From: Brevibacterium sp. S22
GTDB lineage: Bacteria > Actinomycetota > Actinomycetes > Actinomycetales > Brevibacteriaceae
Direction: 5' to 3'
Assembly: GCF_004745485.1 (NCBI RefSeq)
Contig: NZ_RHFG01000026.1
Location: 1 to 57,206 of the forward strand
Length of the DNA stretch: 57,206 nt
The position numbers were made by a program, and so were the translations under genes. Below are positions 1 through 8,126 of this stretch, piece after piece (position 1 is the first letter of the stretch; each line of letters begins with the position of its first letter). The notes under the pieces are model-generated. The model was not told the origin of the DNA. It ran no database searches and was given only the letters and a program-made list of their open reading frames with translations.

Positions 1-122
1 ACATATCACCGACGTCGTCGACAAGCCCGGTTGGGTCGATTGACACCAGTGGAGTACGAAGCAATCATAGAGCCAGCTGCTCTCGCAGCATGACACTCAC
101 GCTGTCACCCTTCTTTGCATCA
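1..122 (+). mobile_element. 3' end of an IS3-family insertion sequence (transposase C-terminus)
   Basis: Frame 1 is open from base 1 to a TGA at 91-93. It encodes about 30 residues ending LGRLTPVEYEAIIEPAALAA, which has the arginine-rich stretch and the LGxLTPVEYE motif found at the C-terminus of IS3-family OrfB (DDE) transposases. After the stop, bases 101-122 (GCTGTCACCCTTCTTTGCAT, then CA) look like an IS3 right terminal repeat ending in CA. The element continues left of the window, so its other end and target duplication cannot be seen. It directly abuts the truncated phzS-like gene. The family call rests on motif recognition only; the exact outer boundary (about 122) is inferred. Confidence 0.7.
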
Positions 123-850
123 GTCCCGTAGGAGCCACCGCGCTTCACGATGGCGGCATGACTCTCTATCGCGGAGTCGCGGACCTCCCCAAGATGCTCG
201 ACGGAGAGACCTTCATCCTCGTCACAGCCGACGATGGCTGTCGACTCATCGCCTACCCGGTCTCCGCGCCCATTGCTAGAAGCGGATCGAGCCGGATCAA
301 CTGGGTGCTCCTCGTCCCTGACAGAGTCTACGAGGGACAAACTCCGGTCCTCGGCGAGAGCCAAGAAGCCGTGCGGCGCATACTGGGGCCCCTGATCGGA
401 AACTGGACCCTCGACTTCCTGGACATCGAAGCGATGATCGAGAAGTCCCCGACTATCAAGTCGGACCGCCTCCGTGACCGTGACCCGATCAATCAGTGGT
501 CCCGCTCACGAGTCGTATTACTTGGCGACGCGGCACACCCGATGTACCCCATTGGGGCACAGGGTGCCTCGCAAACTATCGTCGACGCCGCCTGTCTTGC
601 CGGGGCAATCAAGACCGAAGCCGACCCATTCATCGCCATTGGGGAGTTCGTGTCCGCCAGGCTTCCTCAGACCAACAACGTCGTGCTCGCGAATCGAAAG
701 ATGAACCGCGAAGAACTCGAACATGTCGGCACCGCCAGTAGCACCCGATCCGAAAAGTTTCGAACCACAACCTCGAACTATCGCCAAGCTGTCCGCGATA
801 GAACTCGGCCGCACTCAAGCAGCGTCGGCCACAACACCATCGAAAGGTAA
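123..850 (+). pseudogene. phzS: 5'-truncated PhzS-like FAD-dependent phenazine hydroxylase
   Basis: An open frame runs from the IS boundary to the stop at 850; the first ATG is at 158 (230 codons). It matches the C-terminal two thirds of class A flavin hydroxylases of the PhzS type: a YRGV segment, a LIAYPVSAP strand, INWVLLVP, and the FAD-contacting VVLLGDAAHPMYPIGAQGAS (GD) motif near residue 128, then a helical C-terminal tail. The N-terminal Rossmann GxGxxG motif and about 150 residues are missing, because upstream sequence is an IS3 end and the frame hits TAG at 68-70. Family members are about 400 residues. PhzS-type enzymes hydroxylate phenazine carboxylates. This copy is probably inactive unless the missing half lies elsewhere. 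The next gene follows after 5 bases. Confidence 0.75.
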
Positions 851-855
851 CCGAC

Positions 856-2499
856 GTGAGCTATCTGAAGTGCGACGTAATCATCATTGGAGCCGGAGTC
901 TCAGGGATCTATGCGGCTCATAAGCTCTCCAACGACCTCGGTCTCGACGTTGTCGGCATCGAGAAGGGCAGCGATGCGGGAGGAACCTGGTACTGGAACA
1001 GATACCCAGGAGTCCAGGCTGACACGGATAGCCATGTCTATCGGTACTCCGGTGATCCGACCGTATCGCCCTCCTGGGATCGCGCCGCGCGATATCAGAA
1101 GGGCAGTCAGATTCGTGACTATCTTCAGGATTTCATGAAGCGGCATGACTTGGACAAGATCTTCCACTTCGAGACGACCGCAACTACGGCTGACTTCAAA
1201 GAAGAGCAAGCACGGTGGGAAGTGCGGACGGACAGAGGCCAGACGTTCTCGGCTCGGTATCTCATCGGAGCCGCCGGCGTCCTCTCGAAGCCGGTCCTCC
1301 CCAACATCCCCGGCCTTGCATCGTTCACCGGGCGGACCATCCACACGGCTCGATGGCCTGAAGGCGTGAGTCTCGCCGGAGCAAGAGTCGCGGTGTTTGG
1401 CACCGGTTCAACTGGTTGTCAGCTCATCGCCAATGCAGCGACCGAGGTCGAAGAGATGGTCGTCTTCCAACGCACGGCCCAGTACGTCGTCCCGGCGGGG
1501 CAACGACGGTGGACCGACAGCGAATCTCACCACTATGAAGAGTCCTTCGCCGAACTCTGGGATGCCTGGCGGCTGACGAGACTTGCGTGCGGTTTCGAGG
1601 AGCCACAAACCGGGGCGCAAGATGTCGATGAGAAGACGCGAGAAGAAGTCTTTGAGAAGGCCTGGGAGGAAGGCGGAGGCTTCAATTTTATGTTCGGGAC
1701 GTTCTCCGATCTTGCGTTCAATCGCGTCTCCAACAACGCCGCCGCTGACTTCATCAAGCAGAAGATCAACGTCATCGTCAGGGACAGCGACACGGTGAAG
1801 GATCTGACTCCCACCGAGCCGTACGCCAGGCGCCCCGTCGCTGTAGACAACTACTACGAGACCTTCAACCGCGAGAACGTATCCCTGGTGAACACCAGAC
1901 GGAACCCTATCCGATCCGTTACGCCGCACGGAATCACCCTCGACGACGGACGCTTCTTCGAAGTCGATGTCATCGTGTTCGCCACCGGGTTCGAGGCAGT
2001 AGACGGGGCATACCGCGATTTCCACGTCCAAGGGCGAGAAGGCACGAACCTGCCCGAACACTGGGGCGATGCTCCTTCGTCGTACCTAGGGATTGCTACG
2101 CCGAAGTTCCCGAACTTCTTCACCGTACTTGGACCTTTGGGGGTCTTTTCGAACTTGCCGCCAGGCATCGAGGCACAGGTCGATTTCATCGCAGAGGTGA
2201 TCGCGGTAGCCGACTCTACCGAGGCCGCCACCGTCGAAGTACATCCAGACGCTGTGAATCGTTGGGCGGTTGAGTCCACGGAGATGGCCCAGGGCTCCGT
2301 TTTCGCCGAAGTTAAATCGTGGATCTTTGGGTCAAATGTTCACACCGACAGCCCCCGAGCACTCTTCTACTTCGGCGGCCTCGGCTCATACCGCCAACGT
2401 CTTCGCAACGAGATCGACAATCGACTTCCAAGTTTCCAGCTGTCCACCCGGTCTCGGCTGACTCAACAGAGAGAAGGAGCACACCATGTCCATCAGTGA
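856..2499 (+). CDS. phzNO1: BVMO-like flavin monooxygenase, likely phenazine N-oxygenase (PhzNO1 type)
   Basis: 547 residues from a GTG start. The N-terminus carries the FAD-binding GAGVSG motif (about residue 12) and a GGTWYWNRYPG segment typical of Baeyer-Villiger enzymes. The BVMO fingerprint FxGxxxHTxxW is present as FTGRTIHTARW near residue 155, and the NADPH-binding GTGSTG follows near 180. The class B family catalyses NADPH/O2 oxygenation; in Lysobacter the homologue LaPhzNO1 N-oxidises 1,6-dihydroxyphenazine toward iodinin and myxin. Its place between phzS and phzB makes N-oxygenation of a phenazine the most likely role (inference). It overlaps phzB by 14 bases. The alternative is a generic BVMO acting on another substrate. 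Confidence 0.8.
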   Translation: MSYLKCDVIIIGAGVSGIYAAHKLSNDLGLDVVGIEKGSDAGGTWYWNRYPGVQADTDSHVYRYSGDPTVSPSWDRAARYQKGSQIRDYLQDFMKRHDLDKIFHFETTATTADFKEEQARWEVRTDRGQTFSARYLIGAAGVLSKPVLPNIPGLASFTGRTIHTARWPEGVSLAGARVAVFGTGSTGCQLIANAATEVEEMVVFQRTAQYVVPAGQRRWTDSESHHYEESFAELWDAWRLTRLACGFEEPQTGAQDVDEKTREEVFEKAWEEGGGFNFMFGTFSDLAFNRVSNNAAADFIKQKINVIVRDSDTVKDLTPTEPYARRPVAVDNYYETFNRENVSLVNTRRNPIRSVTPHGITLDDGRFFEVDVIVFATGFEAVDGAYRDFHVQGREGTNLPEHWGDAPSSYLGIATPKFPNFFTVLGPLGVFSNLPPGIEAQVDFIAEVIAVADSTEAATVEVHPDAVNRWAVESTEMAQGSVFAEVKSWIFGSNVHTDSPRALFYFGGLGSYRQRLRNEIDNRLPSFQLSTRSRLTQQREGAHHVHQ

Positions 2500-2953
2500 G
2501 AACGATGACCTCCGCAATAAGAACCTCCAAACCGTCGAACGGTACATGCATACCAAAGGCGAGGACCGATATGACCGACACAACCTGTTTGTCGAGGAAG
2601 GGATCGGGGGCCTCTGGACCACCGAATCGGGACAAGCAATCGAGATCCGAGGCAAGTCGGCGCTTGAGCGGCATGCGCACTGGTCGCTCCAGTGCTTCCC
2701 TGACTGGGAGTGGTACAACATCACAGTCCACCCTGAGACCGATCCCAACCATTTCTGGGTCGAATGCGATGGTCACGGTGCCATCCGGTTCGAGGGGTAT
2801 GACGAGGGATACTACGAAAACCACTTCCTGTTTTCGTTCGAGATGGACGGCGGCCTGATCGTCCGGTGCCGCGAATTCATGAACCCGATCTTGCAGCTCA
2901 AGGCCCTCGGCCTCCCGGTGCCGCGAATTGAACGCAAAGGCATCCCCCAGTAA
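2486..2953 (+). CDS. phzB: PhzA/PhzB-type phenazine biosynthesis protein
   Basis: 155 residues with an SnoaL/NTF2-like fold pattern. The sequence has the N-terminal RNKNLQTVERYM helix, a LFVEEGIGGLWTTESG segment and a C-terminal PILQLKALGLPVPRIERKGIP tail, all characteristic of PhzA/B. The family assists condensation of two molecules of the PhzF product into the tricyclic phenazine precursor. There is a single copy, as is usual outside Pseudomonas, where phzA and phzB are tandem duplicates. The start ATG lies inside the end of the preceding monooxygenase, and its TAA stop overlaps the ATG of phzC (TAATG), so translation is probably coupled. Confidence 0.93.
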   Translation: MSISENDDLRNKNLQTVERYMHTKGEDRYDRHNLFVEEGIGGLWTTESGQAIEIRGKSALERHAHWSLQCFPDWEWYNITVHPETDPNHFWVECDGHGAIRFEGYDEGYYENHFLFSFEMDGGLIVRCREFMNPILQLKALGLPVPRIERKGIPQ

Positions 2954-4137
2954 TGACTACGCCGACCAGAAACCACACGCATCAGTCCACTCTCACTCAA
3001 TACTCCTCCGCAGCGCATCAGCCCACATGGCCCCAACCGCACCTAGTCGAGCAGGTGCGGCACCGGCTGGAGGCGGCCCAGTCCCTCGTGACCGCAGAGG
3101 AAATCGAGGAGCTGCGAGTCTGTCTGGCAGTTGTCGCCAGCGGCCACGCAACCGTCGTTCAGCTTGGCGACTGCGCTGAGCCGTTCGTCGAGCTATCACC
3201 GCAGGCCGTCGACCGGAAGCTGGACTTCATAGATGAAGCCGCTGACCTGGTCGCTGGAGCCACCGGCCAGGGGGTGATCGCTATCGGTCGGGTCGCGGGT
3301 CAGTTCGCGAAGCCCCGCAGCAATCCGACCGAGACCGTCGCCGGACAAGACATTCCAACGTACATGGGCGACGCAGTCAACGGGCCTGGACCAACTCCTG
3401 AAGAACGCGAGCCGGACCCGTTCCGGCTCTTGAGAGGTCATCGTTTGGCCCAGCGGGCGACGGAGGCCATACGTCACCACAACAGCACGACCGGACGAAA
3501 AATCTGGACGAGCCATGAGGCGCTGCTGATGGACTACGAACACCCGCAGGTTCGATTCCAGGGCCATGATCGTTACCTGACATCGACGCACTGGCCCTGG
3601 ATAGGTAACCGTACCCGGCAGCTCGACGGTGCCCACTTATCGCTCATGGAGGTCATTCGCAATCCGGTGTCTTGCAAGATTGGACCAGGTGTATCAACGA
3701 GCGAAGCTGAGCGGCTTGTCAGGACCCTTAATCCGCATAACGAAAAGGGGCGCCTCTCGCTCATTGCGCGATTCGGTCGTTCACGGATCAGAGATGACTT
3801 TCCTGCCATCGTCTCGGCACTATGCACCGCCGGCCTTGAATTTAATTGGATGGTGGATCCTCTTCACGGCAACACGAGAAGTGCTGATGATGGAGCCAAG
3901 ACACGACTGATACCTGATGTCCTGGACGAGGTCACCGCCTTCAACGAAATTCTCAAGACCTTTGACCTCCACTCCGCGGGTATCCATCTGGAAGCCACCG
4001 GAGACTATGGGATCGAAGAGTGCACCACGAGCGTCGATAGCCGACGTGGGCCTAACAGCTACCGGAGCCTCTGCGACCCGCGTCTCAATCGAATCCAAAC
4101 TGCCGAAGTCCTAACCGCTTGGACGGAGGGCCGCTGA
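2953..4137 (+). CDS. phzC: Class II DAHP synthase (PhzC)
   Basis: 394 residues, class II 3-deoxy-D-arabino-heptulosonate 7-phosphate synthase. It condenses phosphoenolpyruvate with erythrose 4-phosphate, feeding extra shikimate-pathway flux to chorismate. Visible motifs include QLGDCAEPFVE near residue 75, GRVAGQFAKPRSNP near 115, WMVDPLHGNT near 300 and the metal-site HLEATGDYGIEECT near 355. It is about 60 residues shorter than housekeeping plant/mycobacterial class II enzymes, as PhzC proteins usually are, which lack parts of the regulatory extensions. It overlaps phzB by one base and is followed by phzD after one base. It lies on the + strand in the coupled phz operon. Confidence 0.93.
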   Translation: MTTPTRNHTHQSTLTQYSSAAHQPTWPQPHLVEQVRHRLEAAQSLVTAEEIEELRVCLAVVASGHATVVQLGDCAEPFVELSPQAVDRKLDFIDEAADLVAGATGQGVIAIGRVAGQFAKPRSNPTETVAGQDIPTYMGDAVNGPGPTPEEREPDPFRLLRGHRLAQRATEAIRHHNSTTGRKIWTSHEALLMDYEHPQVRFQGHDRYLTSTHWPWIGNRTRQLDGAHLSLMEVIRNPVSCKIGPGVSTSEAERLVRTLNPHNEKGRLSLIARFGRSRIRDDFPAIVSALCTAGLEFNWMVDPLHGNTRSADDGAKTRLIPDVLDEVTAFNEILKTFDLHSAGIHLEATGDYGIEECTTSVDSRRGPNSYRSLCDPRLNRIQTAEVLTAWTEGR

Positions 4138-4138
4138 C

Positions 4139-4762
4139 ATGAAACATACATTCACAACTACGTCATACGCGCAAGTCACTATCGCTGATGTGAAGACGCG
4201 CGGACCCGGATGGGCACTCGATTGGACCCGCGCGGCACTGCTCGTCCATGACATGCAGGAGTACTTCGTCCGGGCACTGCCAGTTGAGCCATCTCATCAG
4301 TTGCAAAGCAACGTCAGCCGGCTCGTACGTCTCGCCAGAGACCGAGGAGCGCCGCTGATCTACAGCGGTCAGCGTGGCGGGATGACCTTGGAAGAACGAG
4401 GACTCATGACGGACTTCTGGGGGCCTGGGATGGACGCAGACGAGGAGGACCGCCGCTTGGTCGACTCTGTTGAGCCTACGGAGCAGGACTCCCGAATTAC
4501 GAAATGGCGCTATAGCGCCTTCACCCACACCGGCTTGGCAGAACTCCTCTCAGGTTTCGGCAAAGATCAGCTGATCGTCTGTGGGATTTACCTACATGTG
4601 GGCATCCTGGCAACTGCCATCGACTGCGTCGCCGAAGACATCCAGTGCTTCGTGATCGGAGATGCAACCGCAGACTTCAATCGAACTCTCCACATCGACA
4701 CGCTGGAATATATCGGCGATCGATGCGGACAGATCAAGTTCATTGGAAGTGACCTGATATGA
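4139..4762 (+). CDS. phzD: PhzD isochorismatase-family hydrolase
   Basis: 207 residues. PhzD hydrolyses 2-amino-2-deoxyisochorismate (ADIC) to trans-2,3-dihydro-3-hydroxyanthranilate (DHHA) and pyruvate. The isochorismatase-fold catalytic Asp is seen in LLVHDMQEYF near residue 39, and the Lys in TKWRYSAFTHTGL near 122. The position taken by the nucleophilic Cys in true cysteine hydrolases reads as Gly in VCGIYLHVGIL, as known for PhzD, where the vinyl ether is cleaved by acid catalysis. The length is the family norm. The start lies one base after the phzC stop, and the gene overlaps phzE by four bases (ATGA). Confidence 0.93.
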   Translation: MKHTFTTTSYAQVTIADVKTRGPGWALDWTRAALLVHDMQEYFVRALPVEPSHQLQSNVSRLVRLARDRGAPLIYSGQRGGMTLEERGLMTDFWGPGMDADEEDRRLVDSVEPTEQDSRITKWRYSAFTHTGLAELLSGFGKDQLIVCGIYLHVGILATAIDCVAEDIQCFVIGDATADFNRTLHIDTLEYIGDRCGQIKFIGSDLI

Positions 4763-6660
4763 ACTGCCAGGTTTCCGCCAGCCAGGCGTTGCAGATCATC
4801 AGCGAACACGAGACCAGCTACGCCCTGATACTGCGACAAGCGACCCCGGACTATATCGACCTGCTCATCTTCGACGCCAGCACCGTTGAGGACACGACTC
4901 AGATCGCCACCGACGATGAAGCCACCAAACTCGTACTCCTTCCTTACCGTTCGATCGAAGAACGTGGATTCTCCGCTCAAGACGACAAGCAACCAATCTT
5001 GACCTGCACGGTGTCTCAGCACTACGTCACAGACCGCGACGAATTCGAGAGCCTGGTCGCGGGACCAATAGGCCACGTGGAGAATTTCGAGTTCGATATC
5101 AGCGATGCGGAATACGCCGACATTGCCTCCGCCTCCATTGTCGAAGACATCGGCAGCGGCCTCGGGTCAAACTTCGTCCTAAAACGAACGCTTCAAGGAA
5201 CGCTGAGCGATAGCAGTAACGCCTCACTACTCGGACTCTACAAGCGGCTGGTCCAACGCGAAGCAGGCGCCTATTGGACCTTTCTAGTCTCGTTGGAAGA
5301 CAGAGTCTTCCTGGGGGCTTCTCCTGAGCGCCACGTGTCGCTTCATGACTCAATCGTAGCGATGACCCCCATCAGCGGAACTCTAAGAGCGGAAGGGCGT
5401 CGGCCGACAACACGCGAGGTCCAAGCGTTCTTAGCAGACCAGAAGGAAGCCGATGAACTCCTCATGGTGCTGGATGAGGAGCTGAAGATGATGGCCTCAC
5501 TCTGCCCGGAAGGGGCCGCCGTAATCGGTCCACGCATTCGTCGAATGTCTAACGTCGTCCACACGGAGTTCGAAATCTCCGGTCGGACCTCCGCCAACAT
5601 CGGCCGAGTGCTCAGATCGACCCTCCTAGCTCCAACAGTCGTGGGGAGCCCCCTGGAGAGCGCTACTCGCGTCATCCACAAGCGGGAGCCCTCGCCGCGC
5701 GGCTACTACAGCGGCGTGGTGGCTCTGGTCGAACCCGACGGCTGCGGAGGGCAATCTCTCGATTCAGCCATCCTCATCCGAACCGCCGAGATATCGCGAT
5801 ACGGCGACGTATGTATTTCGGCTGGCTCAACTATTGTGCGCCATTCAGATCCCGACTCCGAAGCGCAGGAGACTCGTGCCAAGACTGCGGGATTGCGACA
5901 GGTCTTTGAGGCTGAGGCTTCCCTTGACGCCTCCATTGGCCAGGCCATGACAGTTCGCCGCGCCGTAGTGTCCGACTTCTGGCTCAAGAGCACAACTGAG
6001 CGCGCACTCAACCGACATCGATTCAGCGGGCGGACATGCCTGATAGTGACCGCCGAAGACGACTTTACACACATGCTGGCTGTACTACTCAGATCCTTGG
6101 GATTCTACGTGGACGAACTACCAGCCCTCGACGTGGACGAACTCCCGGCTGACCGTGATCTGATTCTGTTCGGCCCTGGTCCCGGCAACCCCGAGAACAA
6201 GACCGATCAGCGCATCGTTTCTCTTCACCGGCTCATCCGGTCCGCGCTGTTGCAACGGCGACCGTTCCTCGCCGAGTGTTTGAGCCATCAGATACTCGCG
6301 CTAGAGCTTGGCTTGCCCATAGCTCGACTAGCGCAACCGCACCAAGGTGAGCAGATCGAACTTCCGCTTTGGAATCGACAAGCGACACTGGGGTTCTACA
6401 ACACATACACCGCTCGTTCCCTAACCCCCTTCGTCCATTCCAATCCCGCAAGGCATGTCCGGGCGATCCTGCACCCTGACTCCGAGGACGTCGCAGTACT
6501 CAGCGGTACGGCGTTTGCCTCGACCCAGTTCCACATTGAGTCAGTTCTGACTCACAACAATGATTGGCTGCTCGCTGAACTCATCGAGGGCGTACTCAGC
6601 CGTTCCGAAACGAGGACGACCAAGAAGGTGGACCGTGGAACATCAGTACCAATTAGTTGA
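4759..6660 (+). CDS. phzE: PhzE, ADIC synthase (chorismate amination, fused glutaminase)
   Basis: 633 residues in two domains. Residues about 1-410 are a chorismate-utilising (TrpE/MST-like) domain with GTLRAEGRRPTTREVQAFLADQ (shown in part: GTLRAEGRRPTT) and RGYYSGVVALVEPDG motifs. Residues about 430-620 are a class I glutamine amidotransferase with the LFGPGPGNP loop, nucleophile Cys in LAECLSHQ, and catalytic His/Glu in TQFHIES. The enzyme converts chorismate and glutamine-derived ammonia to 2-amino-2-deoxyisochorismate. Length and domain order are typical of PhzE. The start overlaps phzD by four bases. The 3' end overlaps the phzF start by 26 bases, so PhzF probably initiates by coupling. 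Confidence 0.95.
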   Translation: MNCQVSASQALQIISEHETSYALILRQATPDYIDLLIFDASTVEDTTQIATDDEATKLVLLPYRSIEERGFSAQDDKQPILTCTVSQHYVTDRDEFESLVAGPIGHVENFEFDISDAEYADIASASIVEDIGSGLGSNFVLKRTLQGTLSDSSNASLLGLYKRLVQREAGAYWTFLVSLEDRVFLGASPERHVSLHDSIVAMTPISGTLRAEGRRPTTREVQAFLADQKEADELLMVLDEELKMMASLCPEGAAVIGPRIRRMSNVVHTEFEISGRTSANIGRVLRSTLLAPTVVGSPLESATRVIHKREPSPRGYYSGVVALVEPDGCGGQSLDSAILIRTAEISRYGDVCISAGSTIVRHSDPDSEAQETRAKTAGLRQVFEAEASLDASIGQAMTVRRAVVSDFWLKSTTERALNRHRFSGRTCLIVTAEDDFTHMLAVLLRSLGFYVDELPALDVDELPADRDLILFGPGPGNPENKTDQRIVSLHRLIRSALLQRRPFLAECLSHQILALELGLPIARLAQPHQGEQIELPLWNRQATLGFYNTYTARSLTPFVHSNPARHVRAILHPDSEDVAVLSGTAFASTQFHIESVLTHNNDWLLAELIEGVLSRSETRTTKKVDRGTSVPIS

Positions 6661-7471
6661 CGCGTTCGCCACCAGACCCCTGGTCGGTAACCCGGTCGCT
6701 GTGTTCCTCGACTCGTTCGACTTAGACCAAAGGACGATGCAAGACATCGCCGCCGAGTTTCAACTCTCGGAAGTCGTCTTTGTCGACAGGCCGAGGAGCG
6801 ACCCGACGCGGGTGCAATGCAGAATATTCACCCCTGTGAACGAACTACCGTTCGCGGGCCACCCGCTCATCGGTGCAGCGCGAGTGCATCTGGACCGTCA
6901 TCAACTCTCTAACGCAACGTTCACAACTCCGTCCGGGGCGGTAAGGATCTCCAAAGATCCGGCTGATACGAGTAGCGTGCAGATCACCCAAGCCATGCCC
7001 ACTGAGATCGTGACCGAACATGCAGCTGAGCTGAAAGCCGCTCTAGGCACATCGAGCTTCGCTGGCCCGCCAGCGCTTTACGACGCGGGTGCCAGACATC
7101 TCGTAGTACCCATCAGGACCGTAAATGAGTTGATGGCGATACGCCCAGATCATCGCCGTCTCTCTATTTTCGAGGACATGGCGATCAACTGCTATGCCGC
7201 AGAAAACGGAGTCCTGTTCAATCGAATGTTCTCCCCGGCATATGGAGTCCAAGAAGATGCTGCCACCGGATCAGCCTGCGCACCAATAGCGCTACACGCG
7301 GTGTCGATCGGACTCCATGACTCACTACTCCGGGTTGAAGTCCGACAAGGGCACAAGCTCGGCAAAGATTGTCGGATGACAGTTTCGATTCGACAGGATC
7401 AAGAGCCGCAATGCGCTGTCTCCTTATCGGGAGCTACGGCTCTTGTCGCTCACGGCACGCTACTCGTATAA
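6635..7471 (+). CDS. phzF: PhzF trans-2,3-dihydro-3-hydroxyanthranilate isomerase
   Basis: 278 residues, the standard PhzF length, when started at the GTG at 6635, which follows an AGAAGG ribosome-binding site inside the phzE end. The protein begins with the DAFATRPLVGNPVAVF diaminopimelate-epimerase-fold motif. It has the catalytic Glu in FQLSEVVFV (about residue 45), the conserved LPFAGHPLIG loop with His near 74, and the DAATGSACAP motif near 208. PhzF isomerises DHHA to an unstable ketone, two molecules of which condense to the phenazine core. An upstream ATG at 6560 exists but would add 25 residues without similarity. Confidence 0.94.
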   Translation: MEHQYQLVDAFATRPLVGNPVAVFLDSFDLDQRTMQDIAAEFQLSEVVFVDRPRSDPTRVQCRIFTPVNELPFAGHPLIGAARVHLDRHQLSNATFTTPSGAVRISKDPADTSSVQITQAMPTEIVTEHAAELKAALGTSSFAGPPALYDAGARHLVVPIRTVNELMAIRPDHRRLSIFEDMAINCYAAENGVLFNRMFSPAYGVQEDAATGSACAPIALHAVSIGLHDSLLRVEVRQGHKLGKDCRMTVSIRQDQEPQCAVSLSGATALVAHGTLLV

Positions 7472-7490
7472 ACCAGAACGGATCGAAGCA

Positions 7491-8126
7491 ATGAATGACA
7501 ATCTTTCGGAGACTCTCACAGGCCATATCGAGGTAGATTTCCCTGAGTATCTAGATCCACCTGGCGAGCCTTTCGAGCTAATGACCTCATGGCTGAAACG
7601 CGCCGTGCGTCTCGGGGTCCGCGAACCGCTAGCAATGGCGTTGGCTACCTCTACAAATGCGGGCCAGCCGTCTATCAGAACAGTAGCATTGGCGGAGCTC
7701 ACGACCGCTGGCCTCATTTTCACGTCTCACTCCAACTCCCCTAAAGGCCAGGAAGCTCTGGCGAATCCGAAGGTGGCAGCGCTGTTTTACTGGCGTGAAA
7801 CCAGAGAGCAGGTGTGCATCCGCGGTTCTATCCAATGCCTAGACGAGACCGTTGCCGACAGGATGTGGCAACGACGCCCCCTCGGCACACACGCGATGTC
7901 CGTTGCTTCCTGTCAAAGCCGTCCTCTAGGTGATGTTGAAGGCCTCCGCCAGACGGCCGTGCAACTCGCCGAGGATGCCCCATTACCGAGACCGGTAACC
8001 TATAGGGCTTTCGAGATTCAACCTTCCGACATCGAGTTCTGGGCAAACGGCCGTGACAGGCTGCATGAGCGACTGCTCTTCTCACGCCGGGGATCTGACT
8101 GGGTGGTTTCGAGGCTTCAGCCGTGA
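7491..8126 (+). CDS. phzG: PhzG FMN-dependent phenazine oxidase
   Basis: 211 residues of the pyridoxamine 5'-phosphate oxidase fold. Visible features are the FMN-contacting RTVALAEL strand, FTSHSNSPKGQEAL near residue 80, the REQVCIRGSI strand, and the C-terminal FWANGRDRLHERLLF motif that closes the family. PhzG oxidises the dihydro/tetrahydro-phenazine intermediates to phenazine-1-carboxylic and 1,6-dicarboxylic acid level. The start ATG at 7491 lies 19 bases after phzF; an upstream in-frame ATG at 7443 lies inside phzF and is less likely. Its stop overlaps the GTG start of the next gene (GTGA), so that gene belongs to the same operon. Confidence 0.92.
   Translation: MNDNLSETLTGHIEVDFPEYLDPPGEPFELMTSWLKRAVRLGVREPLAMALATSTNAGQPSIRTVALAELTTAGLIFTSHSNSPKGQEALANPKVAALFYWRETREQVCIRGSIQCLDETVADRMWQRRPLGTHAMSVASCQSRPLGDVEGLRQTAVQLAEDAPLPRPVTYRAFEIQPSDIEFWANGRDRLHERLLFSRRGSDWVVSRLQP

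Noticed and set aside
1408..2061. 217-codon minus-strand frame within the N-oxygenase gene
   Set aside because: It is a shadow of the BVMO-like gene, which has three cofactor motifs on the + strand.
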